From NCBI GenBank assembly GCA_019400425.1, contig JAFREE010000052.1, positions 78,221 to 142,220 of the forward strand: a stretch of 64,000 nt of DNA, read 5' to 3'. The stretch comes from Hymenochaete sp. R1. Lineage: Eukaryota > Basidiomycota > Agaricomycetes > Hymenochaetales > Hymenochaetaceae. The notes under the pieces were generated by a model, which saw nothing but the letters and a program-made list of their open reading frames with translations, made no database searches and was not told the DNA's origin. Both the position numbers and the translations under genes were made by a program. Below, piece after piece: positions 1-12,300 of this stretch; the first letter of the stretch is position 1, and each line of letters starts with the position of its first letter.

Positions 1-1093
1 CCTTCCAACTTTCAGGAGAATGACAGAACATCTTGAAGGCGTCATTCGTTCCTTCCTCGCCGACCGGTGAAATATTCCTCTTTATCGGTTGGCCACCGTG
101 CGAACCAATGATAATCGAGCCCGGTTCCGGCAAAAGAAGCCCAGCGAGCTTGCGCGCGACTGATGCCTGCCCCTCCTCGGAGAAGAGATGGAAGAAGTTA
201 CCGGTATGGATAGCGGAGACGTGTCCACGAAGTTCATTCAAAGACGTCACTTTGTCGAGCGGAGGAGCAAGGGATGTCTGGTCCACGGTGAGATTGCTTG
301 AACCGGGATCAGCGAGAAATTTGGCATCATGGATGTTGCCTTGGATGAAGGGTACTGGAAACGTCTCTGGTGTGGTCCTAAACAGTTCGTGACCAAAGTC
401 CCAGAAACCTTTGGAACATCGATGAGTAATGCGATTATGGTTGGATTCCAAAGAGAAGGGAACCTTTTTCTAAATCCGAAGTCAACACCTTCGATGCTGG
501 ATACCCATCAAGGATAGCTTTTCTACAATCATTGCCAACTTTGAATAAAGTTAGTCAAACAATAATATACGATTTAAATCAAAACGCACAGCAGCAGCCC
601 AAATCGACGAATATACCGTCCCTCTTGCCAACCTCCAAGAGTTGCTGATAAGCAGGAAGACGGGCGAGTCTCAGCCTACGCAAAGGTCAACTTGTGCCTT
701 GAGTGAAGCATACGGCACTCATACACACTTCATGAAGTCAAAGATCTTGAAAGTCATGTTAGATTTATAAAGAATAAAGAAAGATGAGTAGATACACGTA
801 CTCTGATACACGGATACTTGTACACCTGCGAAGAGTTGACGTTAGATGAGCAGGTGAGCGCATGCAACGAATGTAAAAATATGCAGAATTACTTGGAAAG
901 CATCAGCTTGGACTCGAAGTACATGGTTCTTGAGCTCCTCGTCATCGTTGATTCCTGTTGTAGTTTTAAAGAACACTTTGGCCTCGTCATCTAATTTGTA
1001 AAGACTCGGATCCAAGGGCTTGTTCAAAGCTTCCTCGATGATCTTTGGGTCAGTCTTGTCCATGCTCGTGGTCTGATAAAAAACGTTAGACAT
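1..1093 (-). CDS. SAM-dependent methyltransferase, fungal UbiE-like family (3' end beyond window)
   Basis: A class I methyltransferase of a type common in Agaricomycetes; the substrate is unknown. Reading inward from the ATG, exons are 893-1093, a 24-nt exon at 802-825, a 17-nt exon at 729-745, and then larger exons. The joined protein reads ...QADAFQ-VYKYPCIR-IFDFMK-LRLARLPAYQQ... and then DLGCCFGND, the glycine-rich SAM-binding motif I. Later pieces FWDFGHELFRTTPETFP and AIHTGNFFHLF are also typical of the family. The last visible residues (MFCHSPESW) show that the C-terminus lies outside the window. The first 30 bases may instead contain a 3' splice site, so the start could be the inner Met of MDKTDPK. 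Family assignment is from motif recognition. Confidence 0.85.
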
Positions 1094-1455
1094 GAACTTA
1101 TCGCTTTTATACCTTTCTGGTGCTCAAGTGGAGTGCACTGTGTGAAAATCAATGTCTTCGAACAAAGAAGGCCGAGGAGAGCGGGGTCGTCAATTCGCAA
1201 CACGAGATGTCCAGTGAGAACGGATCCGCCTATTCCGTGTATCGTCATAACCGTGCTCAGAAATCACGCTTTGGACAAGAATCAAAGATGTTTGATCGGC
1301 CGGCTATCGATAAGAACTTTTGACGTGAATATATATGACTCAAATTAGTTCATTGAAGAGCGCTCCTTGCTTCCAACTCGGGATATATCATAGCACACCA
1401 CGCTGAAAGGTGAAAGATGACGCTGAAACAACACATAAATAACAACATGTCAGAA

Positions 1456-4287
1456 CTATCGCCCACCGGCTCGTGCACCCCACCCAGCATCTCTCTCCCG
1501 GCTTCTTTCCCAGGGCGAGGAAGCTTGGCCCGGCGAGTTGTACCTGGAGTTCGGTTTCGAGAATCCTCCACTCGATCTTCGACTGTCGTTCGCGCCCCCT
1601 GCGGACGTTGGTAGAGGCGGAGACATCTGTCTCCCCCAATTATCAAATCTGGTCCCGCTGGCGGAGGAGACCGACGTATCGATATTGGCAACATTTGTAC
1701 CTTGAGCACTGGGCGGCCTTGAATTGGGATTCGTAATCAGGTTGAGGCTAGACCGACGAGGATCCGTCGATTCAGGCCCTGGCAACATCGGTACGTTCAT
1801 CCCATTGACACCATTCGCGCCAGCACCCATCAGTGGACCTTGACTCCCGGCTCCTGCCATCTGGTATTGGGCGAAAGCCATATGCATCTGCTGCATCTGC
1901 ACTGGAGTCAACCCGGGCACCATTTGCATCATCGACGAATTTAGCCCCGGTGCTGATCCGAACGAATCAATCATCGGGCTGCCCGGGTTGATCGTCTGCA
2001 TGCCTTGAGGCTGAACCTGGCTTACGATTGCGCGAACTTGCGCATCGAGCGACGCATCCCCGGTCGAAGTGATTAAATGCGGGGGAGGGAATGCAATGCC
2101 GTTGACATTGTTGGATGACGGTGCGTTCTGGTTCAAGAGTTGATTTTGAGATGGATTAGGATTGCTATTCATCCTTTCCCGAGCCAGCTTGAGAGTTGCA
2201 AGCCGGTCGTTCCGTGGTGGGTCTGGTACAGGTGGAGCACTACTTGACTGCACTGGCACCGGTGCCGGCGCCGGCGCTGGCGGGGTCGGAGGCGCAGAAG
2301 TCGGTGGTACAGGTATTTGCGGAGATTCGGATGTCCTTTTCTTGACTTTCGTCGCCTCAGATGTAGGCTTGGATGTACTACCGGCTTTCTTGACTTTCGC
2401 CTTGCCTTTGACCGGGGTATCCGACATCTGTCCCTCCTCAAAACTGTCATCGTCCTCCACTCTCTTTCGCTTCGTATTCCCAGAACTCTTTGATTTAGTC
2501 GTGGGTAACGTCGATGTAGCAGGCTTCGATGACGATTTGACCTCATTAAGGGCCATTTTCTCTCCTTTTATTGCTTTTGGGAGCTTTGTAGATTCTGGCC
2601 ACCGGTCAAAGATGAATGACCTAAGAGTCTTCACAACTTTGGAATTTGAACGAATGTCGTTGTGCTCGGTCCTGACGTCTTTCCGCATTAATTCGATAGC
2701 TTTCGCGAGCTGATTCACTGTATAGGTCTCCATATAAGTTGAAACGAGAAGTATGATCATGGTGAACTCGATAGGACTGGTCCTCGCTGGTTTAGAGAAA
2801 AGAGTACCGTGCGATTTGTGCAACACGAGATGCTGAAAGACTGCAAAGATGTCGTTTACGCGTGCTTTGAACTCGGACGACGGGCGTTCCTTGCCTTGCA
2901 GCCAAGATTGAAGCGTTGTCGACGACGGATAGGGTTTTTGGGGTCTGTGAAGTGTATAAATAGTACTAGCAACCATTTGGAAGTCTCGACCCCGGGAATC
3001 GGACCATTCGAGGCGCTCTCCGATTTGATTTTCTTCCATCGTGCGAAGAATATTCCGAACCAACTCGTTCCACGGCCCAGGCACAGCCTGCATGCGCTCT
3101 GGTATATGACGTGGTCACTATGATGAATGTATCAAGATAGATATGCAACACTCACCAGCGGGAGTCAATGCCACGCCGAGTTGGACCCTCTTGAGCAAAC
3201 AATAAAATCAGCGCTCGAAAGATACTGTCAGTGCGCGGGTAACGCACTTGGAAAATTTCTCGTTCGTTTTCTTCAGTCACCTCGGTGTATTCCACACAAA
3301 TGATTTGCTTGCGAGCAAATTGATCTCGATATTGTGTCGGAAGCTGCTCCCCTTTGACACCTGGTAGTAACTGGTAGTAGAATTTCTTACTTGTTTGCCT
3401 GCGAATGCTTGTCATTCCCAGTTCAAAATCTAAGCTGTTGACGACTCACGGATCCTTGACTATCATTTCAGGCGTAAAAGGAATGTTGATCAAGCTTTTG
3501 AAGGCATTATGACCAATCATGAAACTTACAAGGAATCTGTGAAGTTACTTGAGTTGGCTCCTTAGCGAGATCACACAGAAAGGCTTACATGACCGTCCAT
3601 GAATCTGAGCAAAACAAATCAATGACAAAAAGTCCTCCTTCACGATAAGTCACTGGTTCTTACCTCTGCATTGATGTTATCCGTTGTTTTCCGTCAATAC
3701 ATGTACGGGTAACTTCACCATCGTCTGCTTCTCTACAAGCTTGAGAAAGGGTCGGTAAGCGTCTTGATAGAGTATAAATCTTGCGATGCCTTTCCAGCTT
3801 GCGAAAAGAGTTCAAGTAAAGAAACGAACCGAAAATGACGGGTGGGATATAATAATTGTTAAGGAGAGAATCGATCAGAGTGGATTGTTTGGCATCCGTC
3901 CAAACGACATCTATAGATATGCAGAGACAGGCCGACCGAGATCAGAAGTTTGTGGAGGTTGTGAAAGAGGTGTCAGTGAGAAAAGACTTGAGAATAACCC
4001 GACTCGCACCTCTTTGGTATTCTGGGCAAAGGTCACATTTTCCACTGGTAACATCATCTTCATAACAGGTGGAACGGCTCAGAATCGGTAGGGACAAGCT
4101 GAGGAAAGTAGTCGTTTTTTAACATACCATATATTGAAGCCACGGAATAAGTGGATTGCTTGGGAGCCTTGAGCACCTGCTTGAGCTTCCACTGTTTCTT
4201 TTCTTTCTTTCTTGACGACTGCGACGGCCTTTCCGAGTATTCATCATTTGAAGAGAGTTCCGTGAGGCTATCTATATCGGAGAACAT
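1456..4287 (-). CDS. DUF262 (GmrSD-like N-terminal) domain protein with disordered tail
   Basis: The N-terminal half carries the DUF262 signature spread over several small exons: CPEYQRDVVWTDAKQ, IDSLLNNYYIPPVIF, then TCIDGKQRITSMQR (the conserved DGKQR core) and FMDGH. It ends with EIFQRVQLGVALTPAERMQ, formed by splicing out 3150-region bases. This family resembles the DNA-modification-dependent GmrS nuclease/ATPase fold, but the role of fungal members is unknown. The C-terminal ~350 residues are low complexity: Lys/Arg-rich stretches (KRKRVEDDD, possible nuclear localisation), Pro/Ala runs, then Asn/Met/Gln-rich sequence. First exons are 4128-4287, 4010-4057, 3830-3910 and 3664-3727. The borders of the two exons around 3430-3600 are not resolved. 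I chose ATG 4287 because the longer open frame begins with GTG. Confidence 0.8.
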
Positions 4288-5648
4288 TCCAAGGAGTATC
4301 TTCACTCTCTTGAAGATCGTGGGCGGCGATGAGGCAGAAGAGGAAGGAGGCGCAATTTACGCCTTGCACTCGCAGGCTTCAAACGAAGAAAGAAGCGTGA
4401 TACGCGTAACGCGTGTGTGACGTGACGGAGCGCGTCACATGGGAAGGGTTTGGATCACCTTCGCCAGCAAGCCTGACCAACAACTTGCACTTCGATCATC
4501 ATGGCACGTAACGAGAAGGGTTGAAAGACCAGCTCAGTTTACTCCCGAGCTAATGGACTTAATTCCCGGGCAGCTATTTGAGCGTGAAGACTTGCATACT
4601 TGCTCCCTGCCCTCTTTTAAAAAGCGACACGATGGCCATCACAAACATAATCACTAGTCTTTGCATGAACATCGCCCACTAAACCTAACCGACGACTCGC
4701 CCCTTCTACGAGATAGCAGAAATATCTCCAGATTCTGAGCTTGAGTAAAAGTCAATGACTTGATAGATCCAAGTTGAATCGTGAACGAACTCCTGTTATT
4801 GTCGGCTCGAGACATTTTATAATTAGTGGTGAGTGGTCCAACTTAACTCATACTCATCGTTGTCAAAGCTTATGAAATTATTAAAAGACGCGTCGATTTT
4901 CATGCTTGTTTGATATCTATGTCCCAAATGAGTGTGATACGGGTGTATGATACTAGAGGGCCTTCACAGAGACTCCGGTGCCAGTGTTGCCTTCTTTCGC
5001 GATCTTGTTGCTTCGCGATTGGCTCCTCTCCCCCGGTCCAGGTAAGGTACCTGCCAAAATTTTGCTCATCATCACGAGGTCCTATCTATGTCACACTGTG
5101 GGTGGGGGAGGGCAATATGACTTACGAAGTTCAAAGTATCTATCCGCGGTTTGTTTCGCTTGTACGTGTTCAATTGGGGCTACGCGAACTTTGCTTTGCT
5201 TTGCTCCAGTCCAACGAATGAACTTTATTCTTGATTCGAAGATGTATAACGACAGCTGGTCTCTCCCTTTCTTATGGCAATACCACTCGCGACGCCTTGC
5301 ATAGGGAAAGATACCTCAATTTTGACTCTACATCGGATTTTATATTTGGAGCAAGGCTCGCTGATTCACCTGGGTTTTTTGAAGTCTCATTAATTTGTGC
5401 ATTCCGACCCAGTCTAGTGTTCGCGCTTGCTTTAACCTCTTTTGTCTTTGGTCATTATGCAAAGGACTTCCTGCATTCTCAGACAAGTCTCCCCTTAGAT
5501 TGAAGTGTATGACTTTGCGGTGGGTCCAAATGGCAATAAATAACCAGACCCCTCACTCAGTAGGCCCTCTTCTTTCCTTACCTTTTTACTCCTTCATCAA
5601 TCCATCCTAGCTCTACATTCGCTACTCACACTTTTAATAAACCTCGAG
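4288..5648. other. intergenic region with promoter of secreted-protein gene
   Basis: About 1.36 kb with no recognisable gene on either strand. It holds the divergent 5' regions of the DUF262 gene (minus) and the small secreted protein gene (plus). A TATA-like AATAAATAA lies at 5535-5543, about 105 bp before the downstream ATG, and pyrimidine-rich sequence follows, as in highly expressed fungal promoters. Short open frames here show no coding character. Confidence 0.5.
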
Positions 5649-6412
5649 ATGTCCAAGTTCATTAAACTCGTTGCCGCTTCCCTTATTGCCGGCCTGGCAA
5701 TTTCATCTACTAACATGCCCGCGCTCGCGGCCGACGACGAGATCACCCTCGGCGGTGAGATCGACTCGAGCGCGTGGTATGCGCTCTTCACGGATGATTT
5801 CCAATTCTTGACCGTTGACTCGGACTCTGACAAGAACTCGTTGGCCCCATTGAAGACAAAATATGCCGGAAGGTGAGCGTCCGATTATTTGAACATCTTT
5901 GCCCCTCACCCCTCCTCTTTTCCCGATGATCGACTTCCCCCTCTGCGTTCTCCACCTTCCCGTAAGTTACAACGTACTGACCAATGATACTTTGCTCGCC
6001 TCTCCCTATCAAGTGTCAAGGATGTCAAAAACTCAGCAGACAAGTCCCAGCGCTTCATGTTCGTCAGCGGCGTCAACGGTGATATAGTCTCTCAGTTGAC
6101 CTCGGATGCCTACATCGGCAAGAAGGACGGTAAATGGCGCGCGAACATCACTGACGTGGGTCCCCGTGGTAAGGCGAAGTGGATCAAAGAGAACAGGACG
6201 ATCGGTATTCTGAACGACGATGACTGGGTCAGCAGCAGTGGCACAGGTAAGTAGATCGATACTGATTCTCGCTTTGTGCGTCAACCTAAATTTAATACCG
6301 TCGCTGACTGAACGCTCTGTGCTCCCCCGCATCTATGCTTACTGCTATAGTGAGTGGCGCCGTATACGGCTGGAACTATGCAAGGATCGGTGCTGCCGAA
6401 GACGACAACTGA
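5649..6412 (+). CDS. small secreted protein, 172 aa, unknown family
   Basis: Three exons (5649-5872, 6014-6246, 6351-6412) join in frame to 172 residues. The N-terminus is a clear signal peptide: MSKFIKLVAASLIAGLAIS followed by a hydrophilic turn and an ALA-A cleavage site near residue 27. The mature part is acidic and soluble, with no cysteine in the parts I read, so it is not a hydrophobin, cerato-platanin or disulfide-rich effector. It contains VSGVNGDIVSQLTSDAYIGKKDGKW and ends in VYGWNYARIGAAEDDN. I do not recognise a family. A signal peptide, a small size and a TATA-like promoter point to an extracellular protein that may be strongly expressed; function is not inferable. Introns of 141 and 104 bp have good GT-AG borders. 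Confidence 0.8.
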
Positions 6413-6895
6413 TGAAGCACTACCAGCCTCGCCGTCCTCTATGCACGAGCAGCCCGTCATTCGGATTTTTGCTATATTTTCCCCATAGAACGCCCTCTAC
6501 GGTTACCATATTTCCCTTGTCCTTTTCGTTTGCGATTTTTCTTTGCATCGTTCCTGTAGTACCGATGGCTCGTATTGTATCATATTGCTTTGGAGTATTG
6601 TCTTGGCTATATTGCACATTGTCCTAGCATCTGGAATGCATTTTTAGTTGTTTTTTTCGGGCTTAAGCGACTTTGCATTTCTAGATTTAGGTGAGAGTTG
6701 CCGTGCCGGCTTGGCTTGCTTGTGTAGCAATCAAATGAGCAATCAATAGCATCAATTATTTGAGCTCGCTCTACGAAGCGCGAGATTGAAATACAGAATT
6801 TATATCCCCTCGCCCATGAGACCGGCATCCAAATAACAATACTGCTGTATTCACTGACAATCAACTACATGTATGAACGATGATCACCCTTATGT

Positions 6896-7700
6896 CTATC
6901 GACCATCCTTGTCACGGTACTCCCAGTACTTCCGCTTGATCGTAGCAAGGGCACTCTCGAGATGCGTATGAGCAGCCACACCATCGAACCCGTCCAAAAT
7001 ATAAAGCAGCTCATTATAGCGATACAACACACGCGCATAAATAACGTCATTAATGATCAGAACGCCCCAAACCGGAATATCAGCTCGCGTAAGCGGTTTC
7101 GCCTGCGACTTGACGCGATTCATGTAATCCTTGAGCTGCTTCATAGACTCCTTCATGTGCGCCTCCTTGTTCTCCGCGCGCTGCGCCTCCCGCTTCACTT
7201 CGACGACGCAGATGAAGTAGTCGTCGTCCTGGTTATCGGGCCTCCGGACTTCGGACGCGACGAAATCGGGGATACGGTCGTTTCCTGCTGGGTTGGTGCG
7301 GACCATCGTGAGCTGGGGAGTCACTTGGTAGCGCTTGAGAAAGGGGAACGCCTGGACGATATAGGCGTTGTCGACGCCGTAGAGCTCCGATTCGAGGTAA
7401 TTGGTCTTCGGGTCCTTCCGTCCTAGTGCTTCTGCACGAGCACGGAGCCAGGTCGCATCCTGCCGTTGTCATTTACACCAGTAAAACGGAGAAAGAGGAA
7501 ATGCTCACATCTGTGTGTTCGGGCATTGTGTTAAAGTGTCTGAAGTCGAAGCCGGTTGATGGGTCGATTCGTTTGAGGTTCGCCCATTTTTTGCACCTTG
7601 TTTTTATACACCCCAGACCTGCGGCAATGCATTCCCGTGCGTTCCCTCCCGAAACACTCCATAAAAATGATCCTGCGAGAGACTGAATGCCTACGTGCAT
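6896..7700 (-). CDS. hypothetical protein with PD-(D/E)XK-like signature
   Basis: Two exons are supported: 7509-7700 and 6896-7459, joined in phase at HTD-DATWLRARAEALG, giving about 251 residues from the ATG at 7700. The start is uncertain, because the frame stays open upstream. The central part has RIPDF followed ~25 residues later by ICVVEVKRE. This PD...ExK spacing is typical of the PD-(D/E)XK nuclease fold found in many Agaricomycete orphan proteins. It then has a helical, charged segment (AENKEAHMKESMKQLKDYMNRV) and VWGVLIINDVIYARVLYRY, compatible with the following strand and helix. The motif is seen; the fold and any nuclease activity are inferences. No neighbour suggests a pathway. 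Confidence 0.55.
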
Positions 7701-8144
7701 CTTGAGCAAGCTGACCTATTTGAAGCGAAAGGATTCCCCTAAGGAGTTGAACAACCAGTATGAAGGTGATAAACTCGATAGTAAGGCTCAAATATATGGT
7801 CGCCGACGTAGAACGATCTGAATTAGCTCGAAGCAGATAGCTCGGACCAGGTCCTGAGTTGAACCAGGATGGGAAGATGGTCCAGATGAACAACGATCGC
7901 CACACATTCTTGTGGTCAATATCGCCGGTCCTGAGGTGGTAGAAGAATACTGAACAATGCTTTCTCACGACCCATATAGGGAGGATATAAAGATGGCCTG
8001 ATGTATTTATTATTGCCCTTAACATCACAGCTCAACTCGACTTCATACAACTTGATCATCAGCTTTCACTGATACAAACGACGTGAATGTTTCTTCAATC
8101 CAAGAAACCGCGTCCACTCACTTAAGCTTCCTTTTTCTCTCCAG
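7701..8144. other. intergenic / possible upstream exon region
   Basis: Minus-strand sequence here stays open for about 110 codons before the preceding gene and encodes a hydrophobic stretch (YLSLTIEFITFILVVQLL). It could be a 5' exon of that gene or simply noncoding. I cannot find splice sites that give a convincing join. The 3' part is the promoter of the plus-strand gene at 8145, with a pyrimidine-rich tract just before its ATG. Confidence 0.3.
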
Positions 8145-8564
8145 ATGCCTTCACAACAAGAGTACGTTTCCGGCTTCGCGCTGACAAGCGACCAGGTCGA
8201 GCGCGCCGCCAAAGAATGCGCCAAGCTCCCCGTCGAGAACCACGAAGGGACGCACGCAGAACCCATCAGCGACTCCGAGATGCAAGTCCTGCAGGTCATC
8301 AAGGACATCTGCGGAGGCGAGGATCCAGCCTGTGCCGAATTCAAAGAGCTCAAGCATCCCGACGGCGCCCTCAAATACATCGCGGTCGTCCACAGGGGCA
8401 CAAAGCCATCCGAAAGCTTCGACGAGCACGGAAAGAAGGGGATGGCCGCGGTTTGCATCTCGTGGTTGCAGAAGAAGGGGCTTGTGGATGCCAAGAGTCC
8501 CGACAAGGCCAGGAGTTTGTGGAAGACATATACCACGGAGCAGGCCAATTATTATAACGATTAG
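8145..8564 (+). CDS. hypothetical protein, 139 aa, intronless
   Basis: A single-exon reading frame with a clean ATG preceded by a pyrimidine tract. The product MPSQQEYVSGFALTSDQVE... is soluble and slightly acidic, with no signal peptide or membrane segment. Two cysteines close together (ICGGEDPAC, about residues 55-63) and the stretch HGKKGMAAVCISWLQKKGLVDAKSPDKARSLWKTY suggest a compact helical domain. Codon use is GC-rich at third positions like neighbouring genes, which supports real coding. I do not recognise the family. Long shadow frames on other strands here are explained by its codon bias. Confidence 0.65.
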   Translation: MPSQQEYVSGFALTSDQVERAAKECAKLPVENHEGTHAEPISDSEMQVLQVIKDICGGEDPACAEFKELKHPDGALKYIAVVHRGTKPSESFDEHGKKGMAAVCISWLQKKGLVDAKSPDKARSLWKTYTTEQANYYND

Positions 8565-9356
8565 AAGCGACGCTCACTTACGTTGTAAAGAAACCAGCCA
8601 ATCATCGATAGATTTCTTTCTTTTCATTCATAAGAGGCTTCAAGTTGTTGAAGTTTTGCATGGCGAAAGTGAACGCATATTTAGCTCGATCAAGGGGACG
8701 AGTGGGTCAGTGAGTGAAGATCGAAGGTCAGAGGTCCAGACACACCAGAACATTCGAAATAGCGAGGTTACACCAAGCAGTAACTCGTTTACGACGCTGA
8801 CGCAGAACCAGCACTTTCGGTAGCAGCACTGCGAGGAATTCATTGTCTTCTAGACGTATTCGCGGCTTTACTCGAATCATTGTGAGTGTCGGTCTCGGTG
8901 GGTAAAGTAGTGTCATTGTCAATAGTAGTGGAGAAGGGAGGAAGAAACAGTTCGCACATTTTCTGGTTAGCTACGAGACTCGCCAGTGGGGACGGGACGG
9001 AACCGTACCCGGAACCTGGTGTCCGGATCCGGCGTCAGCCGGCTCCGAGGCGAAGCATCTCGACTTTTTCTGAAATTTCCCTAACTCTCATCTTCCGTCC
9101 CTATTCCATCCTTGACGATGGACTCCATGACATTCAATCACAACATCCAAAGGCGCAGGTTTTGTATTTTTTTTTAAAAAAAAATCGAAACAATAGCAAT
9201 ACAGAAAGGAGAAGAAAGGAAAGGATAGGAAAGAAGAAAAGCAAAAATTCTGTACGAACCCCATACCGCCAACACAGACCTACATCCCATCAACTACGGC
9301 CTATCCCCAGCGTTACAAGCCTCGAGTATCCACCTTACAGACTCGACGCTCGAACG
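8565..9356. other. intergenic, convergent 3' regions
   Basis: Between the convergent ends of the 139-aa gene and the large membrane-protein gene. No gene seen. A T9 run directly followed by an A9 run (9167-9184) forms a self-complementary tract, and an A/G-rich stretch follows at 9185-9245. Confidence 0.4.
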
Positions 9357-12300
9357 TCAGACCCCACCCTCGACGAAGCTACTCTCATGCACGCGCGTGA
9401 TATAATCCATATCACTCAACGCATCTCCCAAACTCACTCTCGATACCTCCGCTTCAACCTCCACCCCATCAACCCCAGACTCATCCACTAAATCCGCACC
9501 AACTTGAACGTCAACACCAACATCCCCACCGACTTCCTCCTCACTAGCACTCGACTCGCATTCATAGAAAAACGTCGTGTTCGTCTCCGCTTCTTCCCCA
9601 ACCACCCGCCGGTCGGTTATGCCAGTGTCCGCGTTCGTCCGAGCCGTCGCCCCTGCGCCTTTCTTCAGCGTCGAGGTCGCGTTGTCCGAGTCCGGCTCTG
9701 ACCCCATAGTCTGACCCACCCTCTCGAGGTCGAACGGATTCGAATGCGAAAGCGTTGAGCGCGCCGACGAGTTTGGACGGGCATCACGGTGAGGCTTGTA
9801 AAACAGATCGTCATCCTCGCCCTCTTCGTCTTCGTACCCTTCCTCATTCACGGCGAGGCTATCCGCGAATGGATCGTCCAGGATATTGTCCTGGTCTCCA
9901 GCCCCTTCTTCGCCTTCATCTCTAGACGCAGGCTCGCGATCGCGCCCGTTCCATTCCAAACCTCTCAACACGTCCACTTCCTTCAATAACGACATGTCTC
10001 TTAACGCATCGCACTCACTGAACGAGAACGAATCCACATTCTCCCCAAACCCAATCTCCTCTCTCGGTCCCACACTCCCTCCTTGCGTTTTCAAAGCACC
10101 AGTCACCGGAGAGTCCACGACGACCACAGTTCCCGCCTCCGAACCAGCCGCAGAACCGGACGCAAACGACAGCTCAGCGTCAGTCGCAAAATCAAACGAC
10201 CGACTCCATCTCCCGTCCCCACCACGACTATACCGAGAGCCGGTATGCACACTACGACCACCCCTTTCGCTCTCCGTCCTTTCGGAGATCGAGCTTAGAG
10301 AGACGATACGCCGTAATGGGGACGGTCGGATGGGCGCGCACCCGGCCCATATCCCCAAAGTCGAACCAGATGACGCGTGAGATCCGGCGGATAGTGACGA
10401 AAGGGACTTGGCGCGCGAAAGTGCGGCTGGGAAAGCTGAGGGCGGTGAGTTGGAGGACGTCGAATGCCTATGTACCTCATGGCCTTCAAGTGGTTGATCG
10501 AAACAGCCTGGAATAAAAAATTCAGTTAGACTGAACACAAAAGAAAGAGAACCGAAAAGGACGCACCCGTACTTTGGCTACTTCCAAGCTCGACCAGATT
10601 GTTCAATCTGGAGTGCAGGTACCTCTGAGCTCCCGCCGTCCCAAGCGGCGGAGAAGTCGGCTGCGGCACGAGCGAGAACGGGATATGCCCCTGCACGCGC
10701 AGATGCTGTCGGTTTACAAGAGGCAGGGGTACAGGAAGCCCGAGCGCTTGCCCCCGTCTCCATTCCTCTACCGGGTTCTCAAAACCACGACCATGCTCCG
10801 GGAGCGAACGAAGGGACTCAAAAGTCTGTTGAAAACATGCTGTGGATGCGTTAGAGTGCACGAGTCTGATCGTCTGCCTCTCTGTCTCGGTATCAGAACT
10901 CAACTCAGAGTTCACGTCGATTTCAGACGAACAAATCGAAGTTGAGTCTGGTTCTGGTTTCAAGTCTGTCCGGGCGGCGTCATCGAGACAAGGTGACGTA
11001 GATGTAGGCCAACCTTGTTCAGACCCAAATCCAGAGCTTACAGAATGCGGGACCCCAGACATAATCGATTCAAAGCTAGTCTTCAACGTCAATCCCTTCG
11101 GCTGGACGCTTCCATTGGCATCCTTCATTCCCAGACCCAAGCCAAGAGGCGTCATCGAGCGAAATCCCACCTCCCTCAAATCTAGCGCATCGAAGTGAAG
11201 GTGGTGAGGCGGGACCTGCACCGCATTCACCCTCACCTGCATACCCATACCTTCCGTAATCTCCCCAAAAGAGAAGGCGCCTGGAAAGCGTGGATTGCCT
11301 TCGCTCATCTGTGAGCTTGGGGTGACCGGAGAAGGCGTCACAGGGACCGAAGGCGGAGATGGGAACGAAGGGAGCGACAAGGGCAGAGTGAATCCCTGTG
11401 AGTCGGTCTGACTGAAATCTTCAATCTTGAACTGGAAGGAGGCTCGGGATGGCGAGTTCCCTGGGATGCTTCGGTCGACGTTTGTGTGCCGTGAACGAGA
11501 GGACGTGTGAATGTGGACGGGCACGGGTGGAATAAATGAGAAATTGAACGGTCCACCGGATGCAGAGCCCGAACCCGACGCAGATGCAACCGTAGTAGCG
11601 AATGCCGAAGATGTTGTGTATGCCGCAGACCTGCTTGATTGGTCCAGAATGACAGAGCTCTTCGGAGAAGGAGAAGCTGAATTGATACGATCAACGGCCG
11701 CGTGCAGCGATTGAGGCCTGGATTTCCCGCGCCTCTTGTCAAAGAAAGTATCAATACCAACTTCGCCGAAGCTCGAGACGTCAGGAATGCGAGGGCTTGC
11801 GCGGCGAGGATGGGTCCGCGGGTCGGGTGACGTAGACGTAGAGGGAGCATGACAGTTAGAGTGCGCGTTGGAATGATACGAAGAAGACGAATATCTGTGG
11901 TATTGGTATTGATTGCTTGTTCGAGAGACCCAAGTGTTCCGACGAGACTGAGAAGCAGACCCAGAATTGCAGTGCGACTGAGAACGAGAGCCCGTACGCG
12001 AAACGGAACGCGCATGCCTACCCCTCCGGCTAGCCACAGCCTTGCGAGAGTCTATCTTAGACTTCCATCTGTGCTCCGCAAGCTGTTTCTGGACCGATAG
12101 CTCCCACGCTGGATTACCGAAGAGGCCGACCAGGAAAGCGTTGGCCGAGCCTTTGAAGTTCTGACGAGAACGTTTGCTTGAGCCAGTGTGAGCCGAAGAG
12201 TGGTACTCTGAGTTATAAGACCGTTTCGAGCCTTTTCGTGAACGAGTCGAGTGGTTGTCTCCACCTGAGCTTGTTAAGCGAATCTCGGCGGCAGACTTGG

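Noticed and set aside
2162..2713. 183-codon plus-strand frame inside the DUF262 gene
   Set aside because: Antisense to the low-complexity tail; no domain or splice support.
11338..12015. 225-codon minus-strand frame inside the membrane-protein gene
   Set aside because: Overlaps the long exon in another frame. Its Arg/Leu/Thr-rich product is a by-product of Ser-rich codon bias.
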